From: Adhaeribacter rhizoryzae
Lineage (GTDB): Bacteria; Bacteroidota; Bacteroidia; Cytophagales; Hymenobacteraceae
Assembly (NCBI RefSeq): GCF_008629685.1
Contig: NZ_VWSF01000001.1
Coordinates: 682,001 to 746,000 of the forward strand
DNA length: 64,000 nucleotides
Reading direction: 5' to 3'
The notes below the pieces were generated by a model that saw only the letters and a list, made by a program, of their open reading frames with translations, did no database searches and was not told the DNA's origin. The translations under genes were made by a program, and so were the position numbers. Positions 41,027 through 49,722 of the stretch are shown one piece after another. Each line of letters opens with the position of its first letter. Position 1 is the stretch's first letter.

Positions 41027-41704
41027 ATGAATATTTTATTGGTAGAAGATGAACCGAATGTGGCCGCCTTTATAAAGAAAGGTTTACAGGAACAAGGCTA
41101 TGAAGTAGAAGTAGCTTACGATGGCACTACCGGTAAAATGTTGGCTAGCCGCAACCTGTACAACCTTATTATTCTGGATATTATAATGCCCGGCATAAAC
41201 GGTTTAGATTTATGCAAAGCCATTAGAAGCTACGATAAAAAAACACCTGTTCTGATGTTAACGGCCCTGGGCACGACCGATGATGTCGTGACCGGTTTAG
41301 ATAACGGCGCCGATGATTATATTCCCAAACCGTTTAAGTTTAAAGAATTATTGGCTCGGGTCCGGGCGCTTACCCGCCGCAATGCGGGCAGCGAAGCAGC
41401 CGTTAACATGTCTATTGCCGATTTGGAATTAAATTTAGACACCAAAACCGCCAGCCGGAGCGGCAAAGAAATTATTCTAACGGCTCGGGAATTTGCTTTG
41501 CTCGAATATTTTATGAAAAACAAAGGCAAGGTTTTATCGCGGCTGGATTTGCTGGAAAACGTTTGGGATTTTAACATGGATTTGGGTTCTAACGTGGTAG
41601 ATGTTTACGTGAACTACCTGCGTAATAAAATAGACAAAGACTTTCAGCCCAAGTTAATTCAAACGGTAATTGGCATGGGTTATTCTTTAAAAGAACCGGC
41701 CTAA
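41027..41704 (+). CDS. OmpR-type response regulator (CusR/CopR-like)
   Basis: 225 residues from the ATG at 41027. The frame is open further upstream (ATG at 40997), but MNILLVEDE is the normal receiver start. Receiver: E7/D8, phospho-acceptor D51, KPFKFKE switch lysine near 100. Winged-helix effector follows, ending VIGMGYSL. The kinase begins 2 bases after its stop. It converges on the RND efflux operon, whose promoter carries 11-bp-spaced TTAGR boxes suited to an OmpR-type dimer. Regulation of that operon is inferred from arrangement. Confidence 0.93.
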   Translation: MNILLVEDEPNVAAFIKKGLQEQGYEVEVAYDGTTGKMLASRNLYNLIILDIIMPGINGLDLCKAIRSYDKKTPVLMLTALGTTDDVVTGLDNGADDYIPKPFKFKELLARVRALTRRNAGSEAAVNMSIADLELNLDTKTASRSGKEIILTAREFALLEYFMKNKGKVLSRLDLLENVWDFNMDLGSNVVDVYVNYLRNKIDKDFQPKLIQTVIGMGYSLKEPA

Positions 41705-41706
41705 GC

Positions 41707-43074
41707 ATGACCATCCGCAACCGCCTTACTTTTACTTTTACCGCCCTTATTGCTATTATTATTTTTATTAGTGGTTTAGCGGTTTACCTGCTGGTGGCCG
41801 ATTTCACGGAGCGCGATTTTTACAACCGCTTAGCCGATAGGGCTATTCTGGCGGGGCAGTTACAACTGGAGCAAGACGAATTAAGTGCGGCCTCTATGGC
41901 TAAACTAAAACAAAAATCGCGACACACGCTCATGAGTGAGCAGGTTGAAATTTACGCCAAAGAAAAGCAAGCCTGGTTAGCGCGGCCTCCCCAGGAAGCG
42001 GCTTTGCTGCAAAAAGTATTGCCTCGGCTTAAACCTAATGAGTTTAAAAATTTCATTCTTAACCAAAACCAGGCAGTTGCTTATTATTACACCGATAATC
42101 AAGGCGATTTTTACATATTGGTTGCGGCTAATGATTTATCTGGTAAAAGAAAGCTGGGCTATTTGCAATTAGCGTTGTTGGTTAGCTTTATCGGTAGTAT
42201 TTTACTGGTTATTGTGGTAGGAAGATTGGTGGCAAATCAGGCTTTAGACCCTATTGCAACCATTATAAAACAGGTAAATACAATAAGAGCCACCAATTTG
42301 CACCTGCGCCTATCCGAAGGAACTGGTAAAGACGAAATTGCTAACCTCAGCCAGACGTTTAACCAAATGCTCGACCGCCTGGAGCATGCTTTTGCCTCCC
42401 AGAAAAACTTTATTTCCAATGCCTCGCACGAACTGCAAAACCCCCTCACCGCCATTGCCGGCGAAATAGAAGTTACCCTTACCCGCGACAGGAGCCCGGC
42501 GGAATACAAAGCCTCGTTGGAGCGTTTGCAAAGCGAAACCGAGCGCTTGGAAAAATTAACCAAAGATTTACTACAGCTTGCCCAAGCCGACCAACAGGAA
42601 GCAGAAAGCCAGTACGAACCCTTCCGGATAGATGAATTAATCTGGGAAGTTTTAGAAGATGTAAAGCGGCAGGGGCCATGTGCTGCCGTTCGGTTAATAT
42701 TAGAAGATTTACCGGAGAACGCCGATAATCTGATATTTTCCGGCAACAAAGCTTTGCTGGGTACGGCATTAAAGAACCTGCTGGAAAACGCCTGTAAATT
42801 CTCGAATCAGAAGCCCGTTAGTTTAAACCTAAAGGCTGATGAAAAAGAGATTAATATTTTAATCCGGGACGAAGGAATAGGTATTCCGGCAGCGGACTTG
42901 CGCAACATTGCCGAACCATTCTTCCGGGCCCGGAATGCGCGTGGTATACCAGGAACCGGGGTAGGATTAAATTTGAGTACTAAAATTATAAAGCAGCACG
43001 GCGGTACTTTAAGCATTAAATCGGAAGAAGAGCAGGGTACAGAAGTAATGATTACGTTACCAATTGTGGCTTAA
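41707..43074 (+). CDS. Sensor histidine kinase (CusS-like)
   Basis: 455 residues: membrane segments near 10-30 and 155-175 framing a periplasmic domain of about 125 residues, HAMP (175-228), HisKA with H241 (NASHELQNPLTAI), and HATPase_c with NLLENACKFS (N box), RDEGIGIP (G1) and GTGVGLNL (G2). Note Q244 where most kinases have R/K-T. Two bases after the regulator's stop, so translated together. The periplasmic region is the presumed metal sensor, as in CusS, though no clear Cys/Met/His cluster stands out. Confidence 0.92.
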   Translation: MTIRNRLTFTFTALIAIIIFISGLAVYLLVADFTERDFYNRLADRAILAGQLQLEQDELSAASMAKLKQKSRHTLMSEQVEIYAKEKQAWLARPPQEAALLQKVLPRLKPNEFKNFILNQNQAVAYYYTDNQGDFYILVAANDLSGKRKLGYLQLALLVSFIGSILLVIVVGRLVANQALDPIATIIKQVNTIRATNLHLRLSEGTGKDEIANLSQTFNQMLDRLEHAFASQKNFISNASHELQNPLTAIAGEIEVTLTRDRSPAEYKASLERLQSETERLEKLTKDLLQLAQADQQEAESQYEPFRIDELIWEVLEDVKRQGPCAAVRLILEDLPENADNLIFSGNKALLGTALKNLLENACKFSNQKPVSLNLKADEKEINILIRDEGIGIPAADLRNIAEPFFRARNARGIPGTGVGLNLSTKIIKQHGGTLSIKSEEEQGTEVMITLPIVA

Positions 43075-43077
43075 AAG

Positions 43078-43106
43078 AAAGAAGGTAGCCAAAAGCCACC
43101 TTCTTT
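43078..43106. terminator. Bidirectional terminator between kinase and efflux operon
   Basis: AAAGAAGGT-A-GC pairs with GC-C-ACCTTCTTT around a 5-base loop. The single A/C mismatch (43087/43097) becomes a U.G wobble in the minus-strand RNA. T-rich on both sides. It sits 4 bases after the kinase stop and 38 bases from the czcA-like stop. Confidence 0.83.
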
Positions 43107-43143
43107 ACCCAGTCAAACAACTTAACAGTAATCCAAAACAATA

Positions 43144-46100
43144 TTAATTTACTTCCAGCTTTTCCCACTTTACTTTTCTGAGCTGCTTTTTAACTTTCCG
43201 CACTTCGGCCCGCCGGTAGAAAACATCGAATATTAACGGGAAGACAAACAAGGTAAGAATAGTGCCACTCACCAGACCGCCAATAACTACCACGGCCAAG
43301 GGTTTTTGGGTTTCGGAGCCAATGCCGGTAGAAAGGGCAGCCGGAACCAGACCAATGGCAGCCATTAAAGCGGTCATGACTACGGGCCGCACCCGCGTTA
43401 ATACACCATCTTTAATGGCGTTAATCATTGGCATATCCTGGTTCAGGTTGCTTTTGAACACCGAGATTAAGATTACCCCGTTTTGAATACAAATACCAAA
43501 CAAGGCAATAAAACCAATACCCGCCGAAATACTGAAGTTAATGCCCGTGAGCAGCAGGGCTGCAATGCCCCCAATAATGGCAAAGGGTACGTTTATTAAT
43601 ACCAAACCGGCATCGCGCATATTGCCAAACAAGCTGAACAAAATAAAGAATATTAAAAGTAAGCTAATGGGTACCACCTGGGTAAGGCGGTCTTCGGCGC
43701 GGCGTTGGTTTTCAAAGTCGCCGGTCCATTTCATTACGTTTTCTTTTGGTAATTTTACCGCCAAGTTTACTTTTTCCTGGGCCTCTTTCACGGCACCACC
43801 CATGTCACGGCCGCGCACCGAAAATTTCACCGCAATAAAACGCTGGTTATTATCTCTAAAAATTAAAGAAGGACCCGTAATGGTGCGAATATTGGCAATT
43901 TCGCTGATAGGAACCTGCGCGCCGTTTAAGGTAGGCACCATTAATTTGGATAGCTCTCTTTCGGTTTGGCGGTAAGCCCCTTGGTAGCGGATGCGGAGGT
44001 CGAATTTGCGTTCGCCTTCGTAAATTTCGGTAGCCGCTTTCCCGCCAATCGCCATTTCTACTACACTCTGCGCATCGGCAGTGGTTACGCCGTACAAAGC
44101 CATTTTGTGTTCGTCGAGTTCTACCCGCATTTCCGGCTGACCAATATTTTTGAGGATACCCAAATCTTCTATGCCCTGCACGGTGGCTAACTGGTCGTAA
44201 ACTTCCTGAGCTTTCTTTTCCAGAAATTCTAATTCCTGCCCGTAAATTTTTACTGCAATAGAACCTTTTACGCCCGAAGCCGCTTCTTCTACGTTATCCG
44301 AAATAGGCTGGGAGAAACCAAAATTAATACCCGGATAAACGGCCAGCTTATCTTTCATGCGGTCGATGAGCTCATCTTTCGTTTGTTTTACCGCCCACTC
44401 TTCTTTGGGTTTAATATCTACGTGAAATTCAATATTATAAAAGCCGGTGGGGTCGGTGCCGTCGTTGGGCCGGCCGGTTTGGCTCATTACCTGGTTTACT
44501 TCTTCAAATTCCAGAAAAGATTTCCGCATCTCAGTACTCAACCTAACCGATTCATCTAAAGAAATACTCATAGGCAAACTGGCCCGCACGTAAATAGAGC
44601 CTTCGTCGAGTTGCGGTAAAAATTCGGTCCCTAAAAATTTAAAGCAGAATAAACCAAGGGCAACAGAAACGGTGGCCAATAAGATAGTCGCTTTTTTGCG
44701 GGCGTAACCAAAGTTAAACAGGCGCATGGAATTGCGGGTAATAAACTCCACGAACACATTGTGTTTTTCGCGCACGTTCTTTTTTAAGAGTATACTAACC
44801 AGCACCGGCACCAGCGTGAGGGTAAATATTAAAGCGCCTAGCAAGGCAAAACCCAGGGTAAAAGCCAGCGGCGAAAACATTTTACCTTCTACTTTCTGGA
44901 AAGCGAAAATGGGCAGTAAACAGGTAATAATAATGAGCTTCGAGAAAAATACGGCTTTCCCCATTTCGGTACCGGTTTTCCGGATTAAGCCCAGCTTCGA
45001 CATGCGGTTAAATTTTTCCATGCCGACTCGCTTGGCCAGGTGGTCGAGCGAGACAAATATTCCTTCCACCATTACCACGGCCCCATCTACAATAATTCCA
45101 AAGTCGATAGCCCCCATGGAGAGTAAATTGGCCGACATACCGCGCAACCGCAAACAGATAAAAGCAAACAACAACGCCAGCGGAATAACAATCGAAATGG
45201 TAACCGTTGTGCGCCAATCGGCCATAAATAAAAGCACAATAAACGATACCAATACAATGCCTTCTACCAGGTTGCCCGATACGGTATGGATGGCATAGTC
45301 TATTAGGGTTTCGCGGTTATAGAAAATATCTATTTTAACATCGGCGGGTAAAATGCGGGTATTCAGTTCTTCTATCTTGTCTTTTATGCGGTCGATAACT
45401 AGCTGGGCATCTTCGCCTTTTCGCATTACTACTATGCCTTCTACCACATCGTTCTGGTCGGCGCGGCCCACCTGGCCCATACGCGGCATCGCCGATTCCT
45501 GCACATCGGCCACGTTTTTCACGAAAATGGGCGTACCATTAATATTGGTCAGAATAATATTTTCGATGTCTGAAATATTATTCAGCAAGCCAATTCCGCG
45601 CACCACATAGGCCTGGTTATTTTTGGTAATGACATCGCCGCCCACGTTAATATTGCTCTTCGAAACCGCCTCGTAAACTTCTAAAGGTGTAATTTGATAT
45701 TTGAGGAGTTGGTTGGGGTTAACGCTGATTTCGTAAGTTTTTACTTCGCCACCAAAGCTCACAATATCGGCCACACCGGCCACACTGCGCAAATTTCGGT
45801 CGATAACCCAGTCCTGAATGGTTTTTAAATCGCGGGCCGTTCGGTTTTTTCCGGTAAGTGTGTAGCGGAATATTTCGCCGGTGGGGCCGTAGGGCGGCTG
45901 CACTTCCGGATTAATGCCGGCCGGCAAATCCACGTTCATGAGCATGTTGTTTACCTGGATGCGCGCGTAATCGTCGGTCACTTCATCCTCAAACAATATT
46001 TTAACCACCGATAACCCAAATAAGGTTGTCGAGCGCACATCAGTTTTCTTCGGCACCGAGTTCATGGCAATTTCCACTGGAACCGTCACGAATTTTTCAA

Positions 46101-46290
46101 TTTCTTCGGCGCTGCGGCCCGGCCACTGGGTAATAATGGTTATCTGGGTGTTGGTTACATCCGGAAAGGCTTCAATGGGCGTGTGGCGGTACGAGACTAC
46201 CCCGGCGATTACCATGACGGCCGTTACCACAAAAATAAACCCTTTGTTCTTCAGCGAGAACCCAATCAGGTTTGATATAATTTTTTTCAT
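43144..46290 (-). CDS. Heavy-metal efflux RND pump, CzcA type
   Basis: 1048-residue inner-membrane RND transporter with twelve membrane segments and two large periplasmic loops, energised by protons. The fourth membrane segment has DFGIIVDGAVVMVEG (near residue 395-410), the Asp-containing motif of the CzcA/divalent-cation branch rather than the CusA copper branch. The N-terminus FVVTAVMVIAGVVSYRHTP and WPGRSAEEIEKFVTVPVE are typical for heavy-metal RND pumps. Probable export of Co/Zn/Cd, though the ion cannot be proven. It follows the adaptor gene by 171 bases, a gap that holds a hairpin. Confidence 0.93.
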   Translation of the reverse strand: MKKIISNLIGFSLKNKGFIFVVTAVMVIAGVVSYRHTPIEAFPDVTNTQITIITQWPGRSAEEIEKFVTVPVEIAMNSVPKKTDVRSTTLFGLSVVKILFEDEVTDDYARIQVNNMLMNVDLPAGINPEVQPPYGPTGEIFRYTLTGKNRTARDLKTIQDWVIDRNLRSVAGVADIVSFGGEVKTYEISVNPNQLLKYQITPLEVYEAVSKSNINVGGDVITKNNQAYVVRGIGLLNNISDIENIILTNINGTPIFVKNVADVQESAMPRMGQVGRADQNDVVEGIVVMRKGEDAQLVIDRIKDKIEELNTRILPADVKIDIFYNRETLIDYAIHTVSGNLVEGIVLVSFIVLLFMADWRTTVTISIVIPLALLFAFICLRLRGMSANLLSMGAIDFGIIVDGAVVMVEGIFVSLDHLAKRVGMEKFNRMSKLGLIRKTGTEMGKAVFFSKLIIITCLLPIFAFQKVEGKMFSPLAFTLGFALLGALIFTLTLVPVLVSILLKKNVREKHNVFVEFITRNSMRLFNFGYARKKATILLATVSVALGLFCFKFLGTEFLPQLDEGSIYVRASLPMSISLDESVRLSTEMRKSFLEFEEVNQVMSQTGRPNDGTDPTGFYNIEFHVDIKPKEEWAVKQTKDELIDRMKDKLAVYPGINFGFSQPISDNVEEAASGVKGSIAVKIYGQELEFLEKKAQEVYDQLATVQGIEDLGILKNIGQPEMRVELDEHKMALYGVTTADAQSVVEMAIGGKAATEIYEGERKFDLRIRYQGAYRQTERELSKLMVPTLNGAQVPISEIANIRTITGPSLIFRDNNQRFIAVKFSVRGRDMGGAVKEAQEKVNLAVKLPKENVMKWTGDFENQRRAEDRLTQVVPISLLLIFFILFSLFGNMRDAGLVLINVPFAIIGGIAALLLTGINFSISAGIGFIALFGICIQNGVILISVFKSNLNQDMPMINAIKDGVLTRVRPVVMTALMAAIGLVPAALSTGIGSETQKPLAVVVIGGLVSGTILTLFVFPLIFDVFYRRAEVRKVKKQLRKVKWEKLEVN

Positions 46291-46354
46291 GAATTAAATA
46301 TTTTACAACTCTAAAGGCCAAAGCCAAGAGAGTAGGGAATAGGCAAAGGTTAAT

Positions 46355-46389
46355 CCGGCCGGTTTGCTTTTTAAAAGAAAACCAGCCGG
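46355..46389 (-). repeat. Hairpin between adaptor and pump genes
   Basis: A 16-bp stem (46355-46370 with 46374-46389) with one G/A mismatch and one A/C pair that becomes G.U in minus-strand RNA; loop of three bases. No T-tract follows in the minus direction. TAACCTTTG (46343-46351 region, minus strand) just after it resembles a -7 element with one extra base. The structure may tune expression of the pump relative to the adaptor. Confidence 0.7.
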
Positions 46390-46461
46390 TTTTTCTTAGT
46401 TTTTATTTTGACGGTTGGCGGTAAAATCAAGGGAAATTGCCAGTTGGTGCGGGCGTTCGGG

Positions 46462-47568
46462 TTAACTATTCAGGGCGTTGTACACGAGTAATTGGTTCTG
46501 GGAAATTAATTTTTCGCCTTCCTGCAACCCATTTTTAATATAGGTTTGGCTGCCCGATGTTTTAAATATTTCTACTTCCCGGATTTCCAGGTCGCATTTT
46601 TTGCGGTAAACCACCACAAAGTTGCGGCTCTTATCAAAAATAATGTCCTGCGAAGCCACGGTTATCATTTGTTCGTTGCCGGGGTAGCCGTATTTAACCC
46701 GCACGGTGGCAAACATTTCGGGCTTCAGTAAATAATCAGGGTTTTCCATCCGGATGCGTACTTTCATCACGCGGGTTTCCGGGTCAATAATATTCATGGA
46801 TTTGTCAATTTTACCGCGGAAAATTTTATCGGGGTAGCTGAGGGTGGTTACTTCTACCTCCTGGCCACTTTCTATTTTGGCAATATCGGTTTCGTACACA
46901 TTGGCCATTACCCAAATCTGGTTCATGCTGGAAATGGTAAAAATATTGCCCGCATCGTCGGAGCGGATTTGAGTATCGCGGTTAATATTTTTTTCGGCAA
47001 TAAAACCGGCAGCCGGCGCTTTTACCACGTATTCCGAATTGCGGGTAATATTATATATTTTAAATATCTCCTGGATTTTCTGAATATCGGCCTTCGCGTT
47101 CTGGTGTTCTTTTTTGGCGGCCAGTAAATCGCGCTCCGAGGTTAAACCAGCTTTAAACATGTCCTGGGCTACATCCAGATTTTTCTGCGCCAGTTGTAAA
47201 TTGGCGCGGGCTTCAATCAATTGTTTCTCGTAATCGGCTATCTCACCACTTTTGATTACGGCTAATATCTGACCTCTCTGCACAAATTCGCCTAATTCTA
47301 CTTTAACATCTAGCACGTGGCCGCCGACCAGCGGGAATATTTTAAAAACACCTTTCTCATCAAAAGTAACTTTACCCGATAAGGTAAGCTCATTTTGTAC
47401 CGGGCGCGTTAGGGCGGTATCTAATTTAATATTGGTAGCTAATGAGTCGCTGAGGCAAAAAGAACTGGTAGCTGGCTCAGTAGTTACAGTTGGCGCGGTT
47501 TGGCAACTGCACAAGGTATAACTGCCTGTAATAAATGCGATACAGGTAAATATTAATTTCTTTCTCAT
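46462..47568 (-). CDS. RND efflux periplasmic adaptor (CzcB/CusB type)
   Basis: 368-residue membrane-fusion lipoprotein: signal ending in LCSC (lipidated Cys near 20-22), beta-barrel and lipoyl halves (FPLVGGHVLDVKVELGEFVQRGQILAV near 80 and KAPAAGFIAEKNINRDT near 190, shown in part), a helical hairpin between them, and a C-terminal membrane-proximal domain. It bridges the inner pump and the outer channel. There is no Cys/Met-rich N-terminal extension of the kind that binds copper in CusB, nor a His-rich zinc region. It is 11 bases from the TolC-like gene. Confidence 0.92.
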   Translation of the reverse strand: MRKKLIFTCIAFITGSYTLCSCQTAPTVTTEPATSSFCLSDSLATNIKLDTALTRPVQNELTLSGKVTFDEKGVFKIFPLVGGHVLDVKVELGEFVQRGQILAVIKSGEIADYEKQLIEARANLQLAQKNLDVAQDMFKAGLTSERDLLAAKKEHQNAKADIQKIQEIFKIYNITRNSEYVVKAPAAGFIAEKNINRDTQIRSDDAGNIFTISSMNQIWVMANVYETDIAKIESGQEVEVTTLSYPDKIFRGKIDKSMNIIDPETRVMKVRIRMENPDYLLKPEMFATVRVKYGYPGNEQMITVASQDIIFDKSRNFVVVYRKKCDLEIREVEIFKTSGSQTYIKNGLQEGEKLISQNQLLVYNALNS

Positions 47569-47579
47569 AACGGTTCGGA

Positions 47580-48878
47580 TTATTGATATTGAATGACTGG
47601 CGTGCCCACGGCAAAATTTATTTCTTCTAAAGCCCGGATGCGGTTGGTTTTTAGTTGCAGCATTTGAGTAATGCTTTCGGTGTAGGTTTCGTAGTAATCG
47701 ACAAACTCAATCAGGCTGATATTTCGCTTGCTGAAACTTTCGGTAATGCCATCGAGGAGCTTATCAAAGTCCTGCGAAAAATTAGTGTAGAGGCCAGTAT
47801 ATATTTTATCGGTTTCGCGCACCTTGTTGTAAGCAGCCATCACTTCCTGTTCTACCTGGTTCTGGTAATGCTGCAGGTCGGTTCTGCTTTTATCTACCAA
47901 TATTTTGGCGGTTTTAATATTGCCTTGGTTGCGGTTAAAAAAGGGCAAACTAAACTGGGCCTGTAAACCCACGTAGTCACGGATAAAAGAACCCTGCCGG
48001 TCGTAAATAGCACCTAAACCTACATCTGGCACCGCCAACGCTTTCTGGTAATTTAATTGGGCTTCTTGTAAGGCAATATTAGTTTGGTAAAGCTTCAGGT
48101 CGTACCGGTTTTCGGTGGCCGTTTCGAGTAACTGGTTATAAACAATAGTGGTTGAAGCCGTGTTTAACCGCGTTTCGTCGAGCACTGGTAGTATAAAAGT
48201 GGTAGGTTTGGCGTTTAGTAGGAGACTGATGGCAGCTTCGCGGTCGTTTACCTGGTGTACCAGTTCCAGACGTTCGTTTTCCAAGGAGAATATCAGGGCT
48301 TTCAGACGCGTCACTTCTTTTAAAGAAACATTGCCTTTTTTCAGTTGCGCTTCGTAGGCTATTACCAGTTTGCGAATGGGCTCCGTTTTGCTCTCGTAAA
48401 TAGCCAGGTTCTGGATTAAGTAAGAAAGCTCTACCAAAGAAGTCCGTAACTCAAACCGGAGCGAACGTAATAAATCGAAATATTGGAATTCCGTAAGCTT
48501 GGTGTTAATTTTTTCTATCTGAATTCGTTTGTTGCGTTTTCCGGCCAATTCAATCAGTTGCTGAAGCTCCACAATATTTTGCCCCGATTTACCGGCATCA
48601 AAATATTTGTTGTTAGTGGGGTTGTATAAATTCTGTTCCAGCGCCAGGGTTGGGTTGGGGAACAACCGCGCCTGAATAATAGCCGCCTTGGCTGCATCAA
48701 TATCCAGCCGCTGGGATAATAAATTCAGGTTATTTTTAATAAATAATTCTTCGGCCTGAACCATGTTCAGCTGCAGGGTATCGATACGGGCATTTATTAA
48801 ACTTTCCGGTTGGTTTTGGGCCAATACCCGGAAATGGAATAAAAAGGATACAAAGAGTATAAAAAGAAATCGCTGCAT
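47580..48878 (-). CDS. TolC-family outer-membrane efflux channel (CzcC type)
   Basis: 432 residues with signal peptide (1-20, VLAQN) and two OEP repeats of long helices and short strands (LFIKNNLNLLSQRLDIDAAK and LLETATENRYDLKLYQTNIAL). It forms the outer-membrane duct of the tripartite pump. First gene of the operon CzcC-CzcB-CzcA. The region upstream holds a -7 element and four 11-bp-spaced TTAGR boxes, so transcription should be switched by an OmpR-type regulator. Confidence 0.92.
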   Translation of the reverse strand: MQRFLFILFVSFLFHFRVLAQNQPESLINARIDTLQLNMVQAEELFIKNNLNLLSQRLDIDAAKAAIIQARLFPNPTLALEQNLYNPTNNKYFDAGKSGQNIVELQQLIELAGKRNKRIQIEKINTKLTEFQYFDLLRSLRFELRTSLVELSYLIQNLAIYESKTEPIRKLVIAYEAQLKKGNVSLKEVTRLKALIFSLENERLELVHQVNDREAAISLLLNAKPTTFILPVLDETRLNTASTTIVYNQLLETATENRYDLKLYQTNIALQEAQLNYQKALAVPDVGLGAIYDRQGSFIRDYVGLQAQFSLPFFNRNQGNIKTAKILVDKSRTDLQHYQNQVEQEVMAAYNKVRETDKIYTGLYTNFSQDFDKLLDGITESFSKRNISLIEFVDYYETYTESITQMLQLKTNRIRALEEINFAVGTPVIQYQ

Positions 48879-48901
48879 GGCTTAGGTAATATTAAGTGCA
48901 G

Positions 48902-48909
48902 CAAAGGTA
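48902..48909 (-). promoter_or_regulatory. -7 element of the efflux operon
   Basis: TACCTTTG on the minus strand, exact TAnnTTTG, 23 bases before the CzcC-like ATG. The usual TTTG box is absent; the TTAGR operator covers that region instead, as expected for an activated promoter. Confidence 0.65.
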
Positions 48910-48920
48910 AGTCAGCCGTA

Positions 48921-48958
48921 TTAGGCCGGGGTTAGAGGGAGATTAGAATAGGATTAGA
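48921..48958 (-). promoter_or_regulatory. Putative operator of four TTAGR boxes at 11-bp spacing
   Basis: On the plus strand TTAGG (48921-48925), TTAGA (48932-48936), TTAGA (48943-48947) and TTAGA (48954-48958) recur every 11 bases, i.e. TCTAA boxes in the direction of the operon. Relative to the presumed start near 48895 they span roughly -26 to -63. The last three share longer context (GATTAGAAT twice). Spacing of one helical turn is typical of OmpR/PhoB-family sites. Confidence 0.65.
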
Positions 48959-49147
48959 ATTGAGGTTATAAAGAATTTATATAAATTTTCAAGCTCCTGG
49001 TTTGTACCCCAACAAGCTGAAGAATTCTTTTTATTATTACGCTTAAGTAAGCTTGCTGCGGGTACAGGCTTAGATTAAGAAAGTAGTATAAGTTAGCTGG
49101 CCTGCATCGCTTTATTTTACCAGCAATTTATTAATAAAACAAAATGT

Positions 49148-49612
49148 ATGAAGCGCAGAATTGAACTCCTATTATTTAGCTTAATGCTCCTGTCGTGCGG
49201 CAGAGGAGCGGTGGAAAATACCGCCAAGCCAGTTGCAAACCAATTAACCGGAACCTGGCAATTGGTTAAAGCAATTTTAATAGAGAAAGGAGATACCACG
49301 GTAACTGATTACACCAAAAATATATCTTTTATAAAAATTATTAATGGTACCCATTTTGCCTTTCTGCAACATGATTTAAATAAAGGCAAGGATTCTGCTG
49401 TTTTTGTTTCCGGGGGCGGTACTTATTCTCTTAAAGATAGCGCGTACACCGAACATTTAGAATATTGCAGTGCCAGGGAATGGGAAGGCAATAATTTTAA
49501 CTTCACCCTTAAATTTAGCGGCGATACCCTTATTCAAAGTGGCGTAGAAGAGGTGGCAAGTGCCGGGGTAAACCGGTTAAATATTGAAAAATATATTAAA
49601 GTAAAAAGATAA
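49148..49612 (+). CDS. Lipocalin-like lipoprotein
   Basis: 154 residues with a lipoprotein signal (MLLSC, Cys at 17). The body begins LTGTWQLVKAILIEKGD, the opening strand of lipocalin-like domains common in Bacteroidota (DUF4488-type), and continues with alternating beta-strands such as THFAFLQHD and GGTYSLKDSAYTEHLEY. Probably anchored to the outer membrane; ligand and role are unknown. It stands alone, divergent from the efflux operon. Confidence 0.72.
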   Translation: MKRRIELLLFSLMLLSCGRGAVENTAKPVANQLTGTWQLVKAILIEKGDTTVTDYTKNISFIKIINGTHFAFLQHDLNKGKDSAVFVSGGGTYSLKDSAYTEHLEYCSAREWEGNNFNFTLKFSGDTLIQSGVEEVASAGVNRLNIEKYIKVKR

Positions 49613-49722
49613 CTGCTTATTACCCTTGCCGGGTTTATTTCCTCACTTATCCTAAAAAAAGCCATTAATTAAGCAATTTTAAGATTTGCGAAGTCATAAA
49701 CCTGGCTTGGGTTGAAATGCTA

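Noticed and set aside
43144-46290. Copper-specific CusA assignment for the RND pump
   Set aside because: The fourth membrane segment has the DFG...D motif of the CzcA branch and no methionine ladder was evident.
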